Notes under the pieces: model-generated | What the model saw: only the letters and a program-made list of their open reading frames with translations | Database searches by the model: none | Told to the model about the DNA's origin: nothing | Program-made: the position numbers and the translations under genes | Source: Nostoc sp. FACHB-973 | GTDB taxonomy: Bacteria; Cyanobacteriota; Cyanobacteriia; Cyanobacteriales; Nostocaceae | DNA: 64,000 bases | Assembly: GCF_014698115.1 (NCBI RefSeq) | Contig: NZ_JACJSJ010000038.1 | Coordinates: forward strand, 1-64,000 | Reading direction: 5' to 3' | Shown: piece after piece, positions 8,132 through 17,021 of the stretch | Layout of the letters: each line of letters begins with the position of its first letter | Numbering within the stretch: position 1 is the first letter of the stretch

Positions 8132-8540
8132 TAGGCAACAGCGGACTGTCTAAACCAGATTTTTATACTACGTCTGTAACTGGTAAATTACTCTTAGAAG
8201 AAACTACATAAGTTACATCTAGCCTCGGAATGGTGTTTTGGCTATTGAAACAAAACGCGATCGCCCTGATTGCTGCATCGACATTCTGGCGATCGTCAAT
8301 GAAATTCTACTTGCAGCGCTATCAATATGCTGCTAATAGCAGTACAATTGCTATGTAAAAACTATTCTTTGTTAGTTGCGTAGGCGTAGCCCAACCCAGC
8401 GTCCCAAAAAGGGAGTTGAAAAATCTAGCTAAAAGCCTTGAAAAGCATACCTGGTATTTTGGCTTCTCTGTCAATGGGTGAGTCCTATTTTCAACACTAA
8501 AATAGCCACAAATTTCGGTAAATTAACAAACAGGAAAATC

Positions 8541-10700
8541 ATGTCACAGATTCAGACTGAAGATTCTTCATCTACCTTAAATCAAAAAAGTATAATCTTA
8601 TATCTAGTAGATTTGCTTAAACTTTTATACTCACTTCTGAAATTACGTGAAGCCGCATTGAAAGGTTTTACATATAAATACAACTACACTTATCTAGATC
8701 CTTTAGCCATAACAAATGTACCTCAATTCACAATTGGAAGTATTACTATACCTCTTCTTCCTAAAGAAGAACTTCCCAACCTCAAATGGGTAATTGCAGT
8801 AGTAATCAGATTAGTTGTTACTCAATTAAACAAGTTTTTAATAAATCAACCTGATTTTTTGAAATCAATAATTGCCGTTTCCTTGGATGCCATTGGTAAC
8901 GAAATAAACAAGCCAGAATCTCAAGAAGAATTAAGCGCTATTCTTTTGAAACTCAAATCCAGTTTAGAAGAAATTAATCAATATCAGAAAGTTGATGAAC
9001 AACTTGTACTTGCTAGATTTGCGAAACAACCAGAAAGCATTACTCACCTTTCAATTGAGGCGGAATTTCAAGAAATTGAGAAACAGATAGATCAATTATT
9101 AATTCAAAATCCAGAAAGGGTTACCCCGAATTTAGAAGACTTAAGTGAAGAACCTAAAATTCAAAATCTTAAGGAAATAATTAAATCCACGGCTAAGTTA
9201 GCAGAACTAGCTAAGTATCAAATCCCCAGTTCAAAGTCTGCTTCTGATTCTCCTAGCCTGGAAAGTTACAACAACCAATTTCAAGTTATAGCCAAACCGG
9301 ATATTTCTTATCACTTTCAAGAAGATAAATATTTTGCTTATATGCAGGTGGCTGGTCCCAACCCAGTTATGCTACAGCAGCTAGCACAACTAGATTTGCG
9401 TTTACCAATTACTCAAGAAAAATACTCTAATGTTGCTAACTTATATGGAGTTTCAGATACTCTAAATAACGCCCTAGCTGAGGGTCGAATTTATTTAGCA
9501 GACTATACCGTGTTAGATACCTTGGCAAATGGCACTTTCCCTGAAAAACAAAAGTATATTTCTGCTCCTTTAGCACTATTTGCAGTACCACCAAGTAGCT
9601 ATGGAGTTCGCTCTTTATTCCCAGTCGCAATTAGTTATCAGCAGACTTCAATTAGTAATGATTGGATTTTATTTACACCCTTAGTTACTGATACTGATGC
9701 AGATACGTGGATGACTGCCAAGAATATTGTCCAAATGGCAGATAGCAACTATCACGAGTTAGTCAGTCACTTAGGCCGTACTCACTTGGTGGTTGAGCCT
9801 TTTGTTGTGGCAACTAATCTATTGCCTGACAACCACAATCTAAGGAACCTGCTAAAACCTCATCTTGAGGGTACTGTACTGATTAATTATGGCGCTCATA
9901 CAACCTTAATCGCCCCAGGGGGTGGTGTAGATGAGCTGCTAGCTAGCACTATTGGCAGTGACCAAACTCTAGCTGCTAATGGAGCGCAAAGCTACCTATT
10001 TAACTTTAATGATATTGCCTTTCCTGATACTTTAATAAATCGGGGTGTTGACGATGCTAGCAAACTACCTATTTACCCTTATAGAGATGACGGATTACTG
10101 ATTTGGGGGGCTATTGAAAGTTGGGTTAAGGAATATTTTAGTCTCTACTACAGCAGTGATTCATCAGTTCTTAACGATCAATCTTTACAGACTTGGGCAT
10201 CTACATTGATTTCCCATGAAGGAGGCCGCTTACAAAATTTTGGTGAAGATGAACAAGGGCATATTAAAACACTAGATTATTTAGTGAAAGCTGTCTCAAC
10301 GATTATTTTTACGGCTAGCGCTCAACACGCCGCTGTTAATTTTCCGCAAAAGAAACTGATGATGTATACACCAGGATTTCCTTTAGCTCGTTATTTATCT
10401 GTACCTATAGATTCCCAGCAACCAGAGAATTTCATCAAGGGACTACCGCCGCTAGAGCAAGCACTAAATCAGATCAATTTACTTTATTTACTTGGCTCTA
10501 TCTACTACACCAATTTAGGCAATTATTCCCCATCAGCTTTTACAGATCCAAATGTAACATCGCCTTTGGAGAAATTCCAGATAAACCTCAAAGATATTCA
10601 GCAACAGATTAACCAGAGAAATAGTAATAGTAAGGGTGATAGGATAATACCTTACGAGTTTTTGCTCCCTACCAATATTCCTCAAAGCATCAATATTTAA
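8541..10700 (+). CDS. lipoxygenase
   Basis: About 719 residues from ATG 8541, preferred over an upstream in-frame GTG at 8478 because an AGGA precedes it closely. It inserts O2 into polyunsaturated fatty acids to give hydroperoxides. The iron-binding signature is present: H-x4-H-x4-H in HELVSHLGRTH near residue 405, a second His/Asn set in SAQHAAVNFPQ, and an isoleucine C-terminus (PQSINI), whose carboxylate is the fifth ligand. The plant-type N-terminal PLAT domain is missing and is replaced by a helical, charged region (about 20-250), as in several cyanobacterial enzymes. No signal peptide. It converges on a Rieske oxygenase; there is no evidence for a shared pathway. Confidence 0.9.
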   Translation: MSQIQTEDSSSTLNQKSIILYLVDLLKLLYSLLKLREAALKGFTYKYNYTYLDPLAITNVPQFTIGSITIPLLPKEELPNLKWVIAVVIRLVVTQLNKFLINQPDFLKSIIAVSLDAIGNEINKPESQEELSAILLKLKSSLEEINQYQKVDEQLVLARFAKQPESITHLSIEAEFQEIEKQIDQLLIQNPERVTPNLEDLSEEPKIQNLKEIIKSTAKLAELAKYQIPSSKSASDSPSLESYNNQFQVIAKPDISYHFQEDKYFAYMQVAGPNPVMLQQLAQLDLRLPITQEKYSNVANLYGVSDTLNNALAEGRIYLADYTVLDTLANGTFPEKQKYISAPLALFAVPPSSYGVRSLFPVAISYQQTSISNDWILFTPLVTDTDADTWMTAKNIVQMADSNYHELVSHLGRTHLVVEPFVVATNLLPDNHNLRNLLKPHLEGTVLINYGAHTTLIAPGGGVDELLASTIGSDQTLAANGAQSYLFNFNDIAFPDTLINRGVDDASKLPIYPYRDDGLLIWGAIESWVKEYFSLYYSSDSSVLNDQSLQTWASTLISHEGGRLQNFGEDEQGHIKTLDYLVKAVSTIIFTASAQHAAVNFPQKKLMMYTPGFPLARYLSVPIDSQQPENFIKGLPPLEQALNQINLLYLLGSIYYTNLGNYSPSAFTDPNVTSPLEKFQINLKDIQQQINQRNSNSKGDRIIPYEFLLPTNIPQSINI

Positions 10701-10780
10701 TAGATACAGAGTAGTTGTATCTGCGGGATGGATAGTCGGTAAACTGACGACAATTCGTAAGCTAATCGAATAGATAATAC

Positions 10781-10817
10781 TGACGCCTGTGAGTTTTTCT
10801 TGAAGCGACAGGCGTCA
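10781..10817 (+). terminator. hairpin after the lipoxygenase gene
   Basis: Perfect 10-bp inverted repeat TGACGCCTGT / ACAGGCGTCA with a 17-base loop, 80 bases after the stop codon. It is followed by AAATTC rather than a T-run, so it is a weak terminator candidate or a small repeat. Confidence 0.35.
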
Positions 10818-11076
10818 AATTCATTTTAATATTGAGGCTACCAAGTGGCGATCGCGCCGCCTATCCACCAATACAAATCACCAAACTGCATAAAATTGAG
10901 TCTGCATTGGAATCATGAGACTGATTAAATATAGTGTTATTTGCCTGATGGAAATCAGAATTTCCTAACCTAGAAAACTAGAAAAACAGAGATATTCAGC
11001 AAATTGGTGTTTGTTTATACTATTTCAATTTTTTGTAGTCGTTATACTCATGACTTAGGTTCTACCTGGGAATTAG

Positions 11077-11101
11077 GAAGTGGCTTTGCCACTTCTTTTT
11101 A
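11077..11101 (+). terminator. Rho-independent-type terminator
   Basis: Stem GAAGTGGC / GCCACTTC with a 3-base loop followed directly by a run of five T and then ATTTAT. It lies in the 590-bp gap 10701-11291, otherwise AT-rich without coding signal. The gap ends with tandem GAATTCTGACTCCT-type repeats at about 11250-11290. Confidence 0.6.
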
Positions 11102-11291
11102 TTTATATCGTAGTCCTGTCAAAAATAAATTAAAAGTTAAAAGTAATTTGTTTCAACTTTTAACTTTTATTTAGCGATTACACCAATTTGCAACTAAATG
11201 AAGTAAAATTCATCATCCTGAAAGCCAGATACAAAGCTTTTTTTTACTTCTGAATTCTGAATTCTGACTCCTGAATTCTGACTCCTGATAT

Positions 11292-12380
11292 TTAGTCATT
11301 ACTCATGCTATCCCGCCATCGTTCGCGCTTAGCCTTGCTTTCATCATCGCGCGATCGCGCTTCTTCCCAAGTCCCCCACATTCGAGACTGCTGTTTTTCA
11401 ACATGATTGATGAACTGCATAATTGACTGATCTGCCTTAATTGGGGTTTTCAAATCAAACTGAATAGTTTGGACAACTTTGATGTCACCCATGAGAAAGT
11501 ACTTACCTGCAATCTTAGTCAACCACAGCACAACTCGATTGGATAACCAACCAAAAATTCCCTTACGTTTTTTAACCATCAACACAATTTGGCCTTCAGC
11601 TTTTCCCCCTTCATGAAGGCGCGTAGCAAACATCATGTGGACATGGAGGAAATCAGGACCAACTGTCACAATATTAATGGTACCGTACCAATAACAAATA
11701 CTGTAAGTGATGGTATTTTTGTAGAAAAGACGGATGAGCTTGATGAAAAATGAATTTTCTTTGATGGGTGCAGTGTTGGTGAAGATAATCGCATTTTCGT
11801 TGAGTTGCTGTCTTTCAAAGAAAACTTCTACAGGCAGTTTGTGAACTGTATTTACGTGCTGAGCATCGATCGCATTAATCATCACCACATGAGGGTGACA
11901 ATTCATTAAAAAGTGGGAATGGATGGCAATATCACACTCTTTGTGTTCTAACTCTGGAACAAAAGGTAGAGGTTGTTGTGGTATTTCTCCAGTCCAAACC
12001 CAAATCATCCCGTACTTCTCAGCAGTTGGCCAAGATTGTAACTTCAAAGAAAGCGGCGTATCTAAACACGGGATATCAATACACATCCCTTCACCATCAA
12101 ACTTCCAGTGGTGGAAAAAACAACGTAGTGCATTCCCCTCAACTTTGCCTTCAGCAAGATGAGCGCCCATATGTGGACAGTAGGCATCAAAAGTAACTAC
12201 TCTTTTATCTTTCCCACGGTAAATCACTAGTTCTCTGCCCAAAATCGTGACAGGTTTTACTTCACCTACCCGCAGATTTTGAGAGGGTATTACCCAATAC
12301 CATCCTTCAATAAAACGCTCTGGATTATTAAAAGTTTTAGGTTTACGGGTTGAGTTAAAAGTCTGCGAGTTGAGATTCAT
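11292..12380 (-). CDS. Rieske-type non-haem iron oxygenase
   Basis: 362 residues. The N-terminal Rieske [2Fe-2S] domain has C68-P-H70 and C87-x2-H90 (YCPHMGAHL, CFFHHW). The catalytic half has the D-x2-H-x4-H mononuclear iron motif in NAIDAQHVNTVH (about 165-180). The overall type is that of KshA/VanA-like ring-hydroxylating oxygenases; it is not obviously a chlorophyllide or pheophorbide oxygenase. Substrate unknown. It needs an electron-donor ferredoxin or reductase, and none is adjacent. The C-terminus is highly charged. Monocistronic, convergent with the lipoxygenase. Confidence 0.85.
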   Translation of the reverse strand: MNLNSQTFNSTRKPKTFNNPERFIEGWYWVIPSQNLRVGEVKPVTILGRELVIYRGKDKRVVTFDAYCPHMGAHLAEGKVEGNALRCFFHHWKFDGEGMCIDIPCLDTPLSLKLQSWPTAEKYGMIWVWTGEIPQQPLPFVPELEHKECDIAIHSHFLMNCHPHVVMINAIDAQHVNTVHKLPVEVFFERQQLNENAIIFTNTAPIKENSFFIKLIRLFYKNTITYSICYWYGTINIVTVGPDFLHVHMMFATRLHEGGKAEGQIVLMVKKRKGIFGWLSNRVVLWLTKIAGKYFLMGDIKVVQTIQFDLKTPIKADQSIMQFINHVEKQQSRMWGTWEEARSRDDESKAKRERWRDSMSND

Positions 12381-12657
12381 TTTTCTGGTTTCACTTGCAG
12401 TGAAGCGGTTAATCTACAAGTAACATGGGAACTATAAACAAACAGTTACTTTCAGTACTAGGACAAGGATTTACCCAATAAATTCATATAAAATCTTGAA
12501 CTATTATCGTTAAAAATGTTAAAATTATGGCAACTAAATAGAAGCTTCGATAAGCTGCCATAGACTCACAATAGATATTTTAAAAATCAAAACTAAGTAG
12601 AATTTCTAATTAGATAAAGATTCTAGCTACTGATTATGATATTTTGCTATGTAAGAG

Positions 12658-12784
12658 ATTAGACCTGCCTTGAAAATAGGGAGTTGGGAGTGGGGAGTGG
12701 GGAGTACGGAAAAGAAATTTTCATTGTTCCTTGTGAACGCAGCTCATGGAGTCTCTTGCAAAAGTCTCTAACACCCCACCCCCA
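12658..12784. repeat. 127-bp dispersed repeat, copy A
   Basis: Nearly identical to 50802-50929. It begins ATTAGACCTGCCTTGAAAAT, contains a GGGAGTGGGGAGTGGGG run and ends in ACACCCCACCCCC. No ORF of note. It lies in the 754-bp gap 12381-13134 that otherwise holds only repeats. Confidence 0.75.
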
Positions 12785-12914
12785 ACCGGGTAGCAACTGG
12801 CGCGACAGGGAGGAATGAGGGTTTCAGAGAGTTCTTGTGTAAGTCCTAAATTTGATGAAATCAAACTCTTGTGGGGTGGGCGTCTCGCCCGCGCAGTTTA
12901 TATGGTGGGTAACA

Positions 12915-13113
12915 TACCATTGGTGTCAACTTAAGCTTAAACGCTTGTTCCACATACGCTTTACCCCACCCCCAACCCCTCCCCTTGCCAAAGGGAGGGG
13001 CGGTTTTGGCTTTAGACAAAACCGGGGTGGGGTGACGCCGTGAGTAACCGTAAGTGAATGAACTCAATATCACCTCTTCACAAGGGTTTTACGTTAAGTT
13101 GACACCAATGGTA
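12915..13113. mobile_element. 199-bp composite MITE with perfect 20-bp terminal inverted repeats
   Basis: Left end TACCATTGGTGTCAACTTAA (12915-12934) and right end 13094-13113 are exact inverted copies. Inside is a second palindromic unit (about 12963-13035) of the CCCCTCCCC/GGGGAGGGG type, suggesting one element inserted in another. Just outside, GGTGGGCGTCTCGCC at about 12886 and GATGCCCACC at about 13115 extend a partial outer symmetry. Confidence 0.65.
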
Positions 13114-13134
13114 AGATGCCCACCCCACAACAAG

Positions 13135-13812
13135 TTAAACCAACGCTGCCACCTTCTCTAACAATCCCTGAAACAACCCTAACCCATCGCTATTGCCCAA
13201 CGCCGCATCAGACGCCCTTTCTGGGTGTGGCATCATTCCCAAAACAAAGCCAGAGCGATCGCAAATCCCCGCAATATTATTCAATGAACCATTGGGATTC
13301 TCTCCTGCATAGCGGAACAAGACTTGTCCGTTATCTTCAATTTCAGCGAGAGTGGCTGCGTCAGCATAGAATCGTCCTTCACCGTGGGCAATGGGCAAAG
13401 TGATAATTTCGTCATCCTTATAAGCTTGCGTCCAAGGTAGATTGGTACGCTCAACTTTTATAGAAACGCGATCGCAAATAAAATGCAAATCTCGATTTTT
13501 GGTCAACACCCCCGGCAACAGACCAGCTTCAGTTAATACCTGAAAACCGTTACAAATACCGAGGACAAATTTCCCCTTTTGGGCGTGTTCCACAACCTGC
13601 TGCATCACAGGCGAAAACCGGGCGATGGCACCACAGCGTAGATAATCCCCGTAACTAAAACCACCAGGTATAACAACAACATCCAAATCAGCAATGTCTG
13701 TGTCTTGATGCCAAACCATACGAGTCGGTTGCCCCAACAAGTCTCTGGTCACATAGGCGACATCGCGATCGCAATTAGAACCCGGAAAAACAACAACACC
13801 GAATTTAGTCAT
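13135..13812 (-). CDS. purQ: phosphoribosylformylglycinamidine synthase, glutaminase subunit PurQ
   Basis: 225 residues. It supplies ammonia from glutamine for FGAR to FGAM conversion, step 4 of purine synthesis, in a complex with PurL and PurS. The class I amidotransferase fold is complete: PGGFSYGDYLRCG, nucleophile Cys87 in GICNGFQVL, and the His/Glu of MMPHPERA near the C-terminus. It follows purS on the same strand with a 256-base gap filled by tandem repeats. PurL is not in the window. Confidence 0.95.
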   Translation of the reverse strand: MTKFGVVVFPGSNCDRDVAYVTRDLLGQPTRMVWHQDTDIADLDVVVIPGGFSYGDYLRCGAIARFSPVMQQVVEHAQKGKFVLGICNGFQVLTEAGLLPGVLTKNRDLHFICDRVSIKVERTNLPWTQAYKDDEIITLPIAHGEGRFYADAATLAEIEDNGQVLFRYAGENPNGSLNNIAGICDRSGFVLGMMPHPERASDAALGNSDGLGLFQGLLEKVAALV

Positions 13813-13820
13813 TTGTCAAT

Positions 13821-14068
13821 TGGAATGGGGATTTGGGAGTGGGGAATGGGGAATGGGGATTTGGGAATGGGGATTTGGGGATGGGGATTTGGGGATGGGG
13901 ATTTGGGAATGGGGATTTGGGAATGGGGAATGGGGTAGGAACGGTGGGAAGCTTTTTTATAATCTCCTCCCACACTCCCTCATCCCCCTCATCCCCCTCA
14001 TCTCCCTCATCCCCCTCATCTCCCTCATCTCCCCCACTCACCACTCCCCACTCCCCACTCCCCACTCC
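13821..14068. repeat. paired G-rich/C-rich tandem repeats between purS and purQ
   Basis: On the plus strand, 13821-13940 is a run of about nine 14-bp units (GGGGATTTGGGAAT type). 13974-14068 consists of 9-bp CTCATCCCC units followed by 7-bp CACTCCC units. In the purS-to-purQ transcript (minus strand) the second block is read first and is G-rich, then the first block as C-rich, so the two can pair. Confidence 0.85.
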
Positions 14069-14347
14069 CTAAAACACCCCCGTCTGTGATTCGACCTCAA
14101 TTAAATCAAAGCGATAATTTTCAATCACCGGATTTGCTAGCATTTGGTCACAGATGTTATTGAGGTCTTGACGCGCTTTTTTTTCATCCGGCGAGACGAT
14201 GGTAAGTTCAATGTACTTACCAATCCGCACTTGCTCAACGTTATCGTATCCCATTTGCTGGAGACCGGATTGTACAGCCACACCAGCAGGGTCTAAGACT
14301 GAGGGACGAAGTGTCACGTGAATTTTAGCTAGATACTTCCTTTGCAC
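14069..14347 (-). CDS. purS: phosphoribosylformylglycinamidine synthase subunit PurS
   Basis: 92 residues, the usual length. KIHVTLRPSVLDPAG, then GLQQMGY and VRIGKYIEL, are the conserved PurS segments. It bridges PurL and PurQ in the bacterial three-part FGAM synthase. First gene of a purS-purQ operon. The region upstream to the divergent Fur-type gene (14348-14493) would contain both promoters. Confidence 0.93.
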   Translation of the reverse strand: MQRKYLAKIHVTLRPSVLDPAGVAVQSGLQQMGYDNVEQVRIGKYIELTIVSPDEKKARQDLNNICDQMLANPVIENYRFDLIEVESQTGVF

Positions 14348-14493
14348 GGGCTTTTTGCTGAATGCTGCGATCGCTATACTATAACTTTCTGTTCCAACTG
14401 AGTGAAAATAAGATTACGAAGCAGTTAAAGTTAATTTATTAATTAGCCAGTCCAACAGCTTCAAATTACAGTGGCATATTTAAATAATTGTCT

Positions 14494-14877
14494 ATGACAG
14501 TCATACGCACCCGCAGTCAAGAGCGTATTTTGAACCTGCTAAAAACCATCAAAAAAGGCATTTCCGCCCAGGATATTTATGTAGAACTACGTAACACCAA
14601 TCAAGGTATGGGTTTAGCCACGGTTTACCGCTCCTTAGAAGCCTTAAAACTCGAAGGCATGGTACAAATGCGGAATTTGGCTAACGGTGAAGCCCTTTAC
14701 AGCCTAGCGCAGCAAGACAAACACCACCTTACCTGCTTGCAATGCGGTACCTCAATTCAAATTAATCAATGCCCCGTCCATAACCTAGAAGACCAGTTAG
14801 AAACCAGCCATAAATTTAAAATTTTTTACCACACCCTAGAGTTTTTTGGCTTGTGTAGCCAATGTCAGGCTTTGTAA
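14494..14877 (+). CDS. Fur-family metalloregulator, probably Zur-like
   Basis: 127 residues from ATG 14494 (an in-frame TTG at 14488 is less likely). Winged helix with the Fur recognition segment GLATVYRSLEALKLEGMVQ. The dimerisation half has HHLTCLQCG and FGLCSQCQ, the two CxxC pairs of the structural Zn site. The protein is shorter at the N-terminus than typical Fur, which fits the compact cyanobacterial FurB/Zur type; the NQCPVHN segment offers extra zinc ligands. It would repress zinc-uptake genes when zinc is replete. PerR or another Fur paralogue is possible. Divergent from purS. No palindromic Zur box was recognised upstream. Confidence 0.8.
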   Translation: MTVIRTRSQERILNLLKTIKKGISAQDIYVELRNTNQGMGLATVYRSLEALKLEGMVQMRNLANGEALYSLAQQDKHHLTCLQCGTSIQINQCPVHNLEDQLETSHKFKIFYHTLEFFGLCSQCQAL

Positions 14878-14879
14878 AA

Positions 14880-15097
14880 GGAGTTGGGAGTTGGGAGTGG
14901 TGAGTGGTGAGTGGTGACTGATGAACGCCACTTGCTCGACTTGGGGTTTCCCCAAGACCGCAGTGGCTCCTGTTGACTGTTAAGTTAGGAGTTATTCTCC
15001 TTGTCCCCTTGTCCCCTTGTCCCCTTGTTTTCCCCATCTCCCTCATCTCCCTCTCCCTCGTCTCCCCACTCCCCACTCCCCACTCCCCACTCCCCAC
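14880..15097. repeat. tandem repeats between convergent genes
   Basis: G-rich heptamers (GGGAGTT/GGTGAGT type) at 14880-14925 and C-rich heptamers (CACTCCC type) at about 15060-15095, with C/T-rich runs between. The two ends are complementary, so transcripts from either converging gene could fold into a long stem. A shared bidirectional terminator is plausible but not shown. Confidence 0.7.
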
Positions 15098-15100
15098 ACC

Positions 15101-16108
15101 TCACCCAGGCCGATTATTCCCCGTCGATATTTCCCCACCAAACAAGGGGTTAGAGTTTCCATTAGTAGCGTCCGTAACAATGGAACGCATCCCTTCTAGA
15201 GTCGCGGGAATACTGCGGGGGTCCATAAACATCACCTTGCTGCTGTCGCTGCTGCCAATCTTTGTACCCATTTCTAGATAATTTTGGGCGAGTAAAAACT
15301 GCAAGGCTTGTTGTGCGTTTGCTTCAGATTTGAGAGTATTGGTAATAATCTGCATTGCCTCTGCGGTTGCTTGGGCTTTGAGAACTTGTTGCTGACGTTC
15401 AGCTTGGGCTTGCAAGACAATGGTTTTTTGTTGCGCTTCTGCTTGCAGAATTGTCGCTTTTTGACGAGCTTCGGCATCGAGGATTTGCGCCTCAGCTTTA
15501 CCTTTGGCGCTATTAACAGCAGCTTCGCGATCGCCCTCGGAAGTTAAAATTGCTGCCCGTTTGCGTCGTTCTGCCGACATTTGCAATTCCATCGATTCTC
15601 GCACCGCCTGAGATGGTATAATGTCTCGCAGTTCTACGCGTGTCACTTTCACACCCCAAGGATCAGTAGCAACGTCCAAATCTTGTAATAAAAGTTCACT
15701 GATGTGAGAACGAGCAGTAAAGGTTTGATCTAACTCCAATTGTCCCATTTCGGCACGAATTTGAGTCAGCACCATATTTACCATTGCCGACTGGAGATTT
15801 TCCACCTTGTACCAGGCTTTTTCCATATCCACAATCCGCCAGTAAAACACTGCATCTACCTCAATACCAACGTTGTCACGGGTAATGCACTGTTGGGGAG
15901 GAATATCTAAGACTTTTTCGCGGATGGTTTCTTGATAAACGATTTTATCTAGGAAAGGAATTACAAAGTTCAAACCTGGTTCTAGCTTTTTGTTATAGCT
16001 ACCCAATCTTTCCACCAAAGCTTCATTGCCTTGGTTGACGACTTTCACAGTTCCTGCCACTGCACCACCACCAAGGGCTAAAAAGATTAGTAAAAATAAC
16101 TGTTCCAT
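15101..16108 (-). CDS. SPFH/Band 7 (stomatin/paraslipin-like) membrane protein
   Basis: 335 residues. An N-terminal membrane anchor ([16 protein letters not shown]) is followed by the SPFH domain ([21 protein letters not shown] through the VTRVELRDI region). A long Ala/Glu/Gln-rich coiled coil (about 180-265) and a short C-terminal tail follow. Stomatin-type proteins form large ring oligomers in membranes and organise proteins or proteases. AGGAG lies just before the ATG. The gene follows an NfeD-like gene on the same strand, the usual partner of this family. Confidence 0.9.
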   Translation of the reverse strand: MEQLFLLIFLALGGGAVAGTVKVVNQGNEALVERLGSYNKKLEPGLNFVIPFLDKIVYQETIREKVLDIPPQQCITRDNVGIEVDAVFYWRIVDMEKAWYKVENLQSAMVNMVLTQIRAEMGQLELDQTFTARSHISELLLQDLDVATDPWGVKVTRVELRDIIPSQAVRESMELQMSAERRKRAAILTSEGDREAAVNSAKGKAEAQILDAEARQKATILQAEAQQKTIVLQAQAERQQQVLKAQATAEAMQIITNTLKSEANAQQALQFLLAQNYLEMGTKIGSSDSSKVMFMDPRSIPATLEGMRSIVTDATNGNSNPLFGGEISTGNNRPG

Positions 16109-16134
16109 TTTGAATCTCCTGATTTTAAATTTGA

Positions 16135-16345
16135 AAGAGGGAGTGGGGAGTAGGGAGTGGGGGGAGCAGGGGAGGCAGGGGAGGCAGGGGAGGCAGGGGA
16201 GGCAGGGGGAGAGAAATAAATAAGTGTATTTAGGACTATAACGGTCGTAAAAATACTAAGATTTTCTCTTCACTTCCCCTGCTCCCCCTGCCTCCCCTGC
16301 TTCCCCACCTCACAAAATCGCATTGCTCCCCCCCACTCCCCACTC
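16135..16345. repeat. paired tandem repeats between the NfeD-like and SPFH genes
   Basis: 16157-16211 is about five GGGGAGGCA-type units on the plus strand. 16277-16307 is the complementary CCCCTGCCTCC type. In the minus-strand transcript the G-rich block comes first and can pair with the C-rich block, giving a GC-rich stem between the two cistrons. Confidence 0.8.
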
Positions 16346-16352
16346 CCAATAA

Positions 16353-16787
16353 TTAAGAACTCAACAAATTTTCTGGTATCACAATTAAGGTAGTGCCTTC
16401 TCTCCTGACCACATAAACTCTTTGATTGGGCGCTATGCTGAACTTGTCATCGTCACATCGTGCTTGCCAAGAATTTCCCTCGTACAGCACTCGCCCTGTT
16501 TTACCAGGTGGGATTTCTGTGAGGGTTTCAGCTGTGACTGCATCTTGAATTTTTGACTTACGGCGTCGCGGTTGCAAAAAGCGACGGGAAAGCAGAATGA
16601 GTGTTGTGGAAAGTAACAGCCAAACCACAATTTGCAACCATAAACTTGTCAAACCGACTCCAGACAGCAGCGCCACGACAAAAGCGCTAATTCCCATCAT
16701 GAAGGCGACGAAGGCCGATGGTAAGAACAGTTCCATTAAACAGAGAACTGCTCCTGCAAGAAGCCAAATTAAAGTAAAACTTGGCAT
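16353..16787 (-). CDS. NfeD-like membrane protein
   Basis: 144 residues, short-form NfeD. Two to three hydrophobic helices (residues 4-70; LIWLLAGAVLCLMELFLPSA, VWLLLSTTLILL) precede a small OB-fold domain (about 85-142: GKTGRVLYEGNSWQAR, NQRVYVVRREGTTLIV). Such proteins are encoded beside SPFH proteins and are thought to support their assembly or turnover. The ClpP-like protease domain of long NfeD is absent. AGGA precedes the ATG. Confidence 0.88.
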   Translation of the reverse strand: MPSFTLIWLLAGAVLCLMELFLPSAFVAFMMGISAFVVALLSGVGLTSLWLQIVVWLLLSTTLILLSRRFLQPRRRKSKIQDAVTAETLTEIPPGKTGRVLYEGNSWQARCDDDKFSIAPNQRVYVVRREGTTLIVIPENLLSS

Positions 16788-17021
16788 AGCGCTATCCTAA
16801 GACTCTACATTGACGTAAATGCATTTATACGATTAGATACACCCAGACGCAGGCTATTAACGGAAAGCAAAATTTGGTTTTTTTACCAATAATTTTGATT
16901 AATTTCAGTAACAAGGTGTAGCCAGGGGTACACAAGTCCAGTCTATTCTAGCCTTCAAGTTGTTGACAGCTAAATTTAACCGAAATTCATGAGTTGATTT
17001 GTTCCTTAAATTTATACCTTT

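Noticed and set aside
13820..14060. Possible CRISPR array
   Set aside because: The repeats are short tandem units without unique spacers of constant length; no cas genes are in the window.
13705..14089. Gly/Trp-rich and Pro/Ser-rich ORFs between purS and purQ
   Set aside because: They are translations of the tandem repeats in several frames, without ribosome-binding sites or family resemblance.
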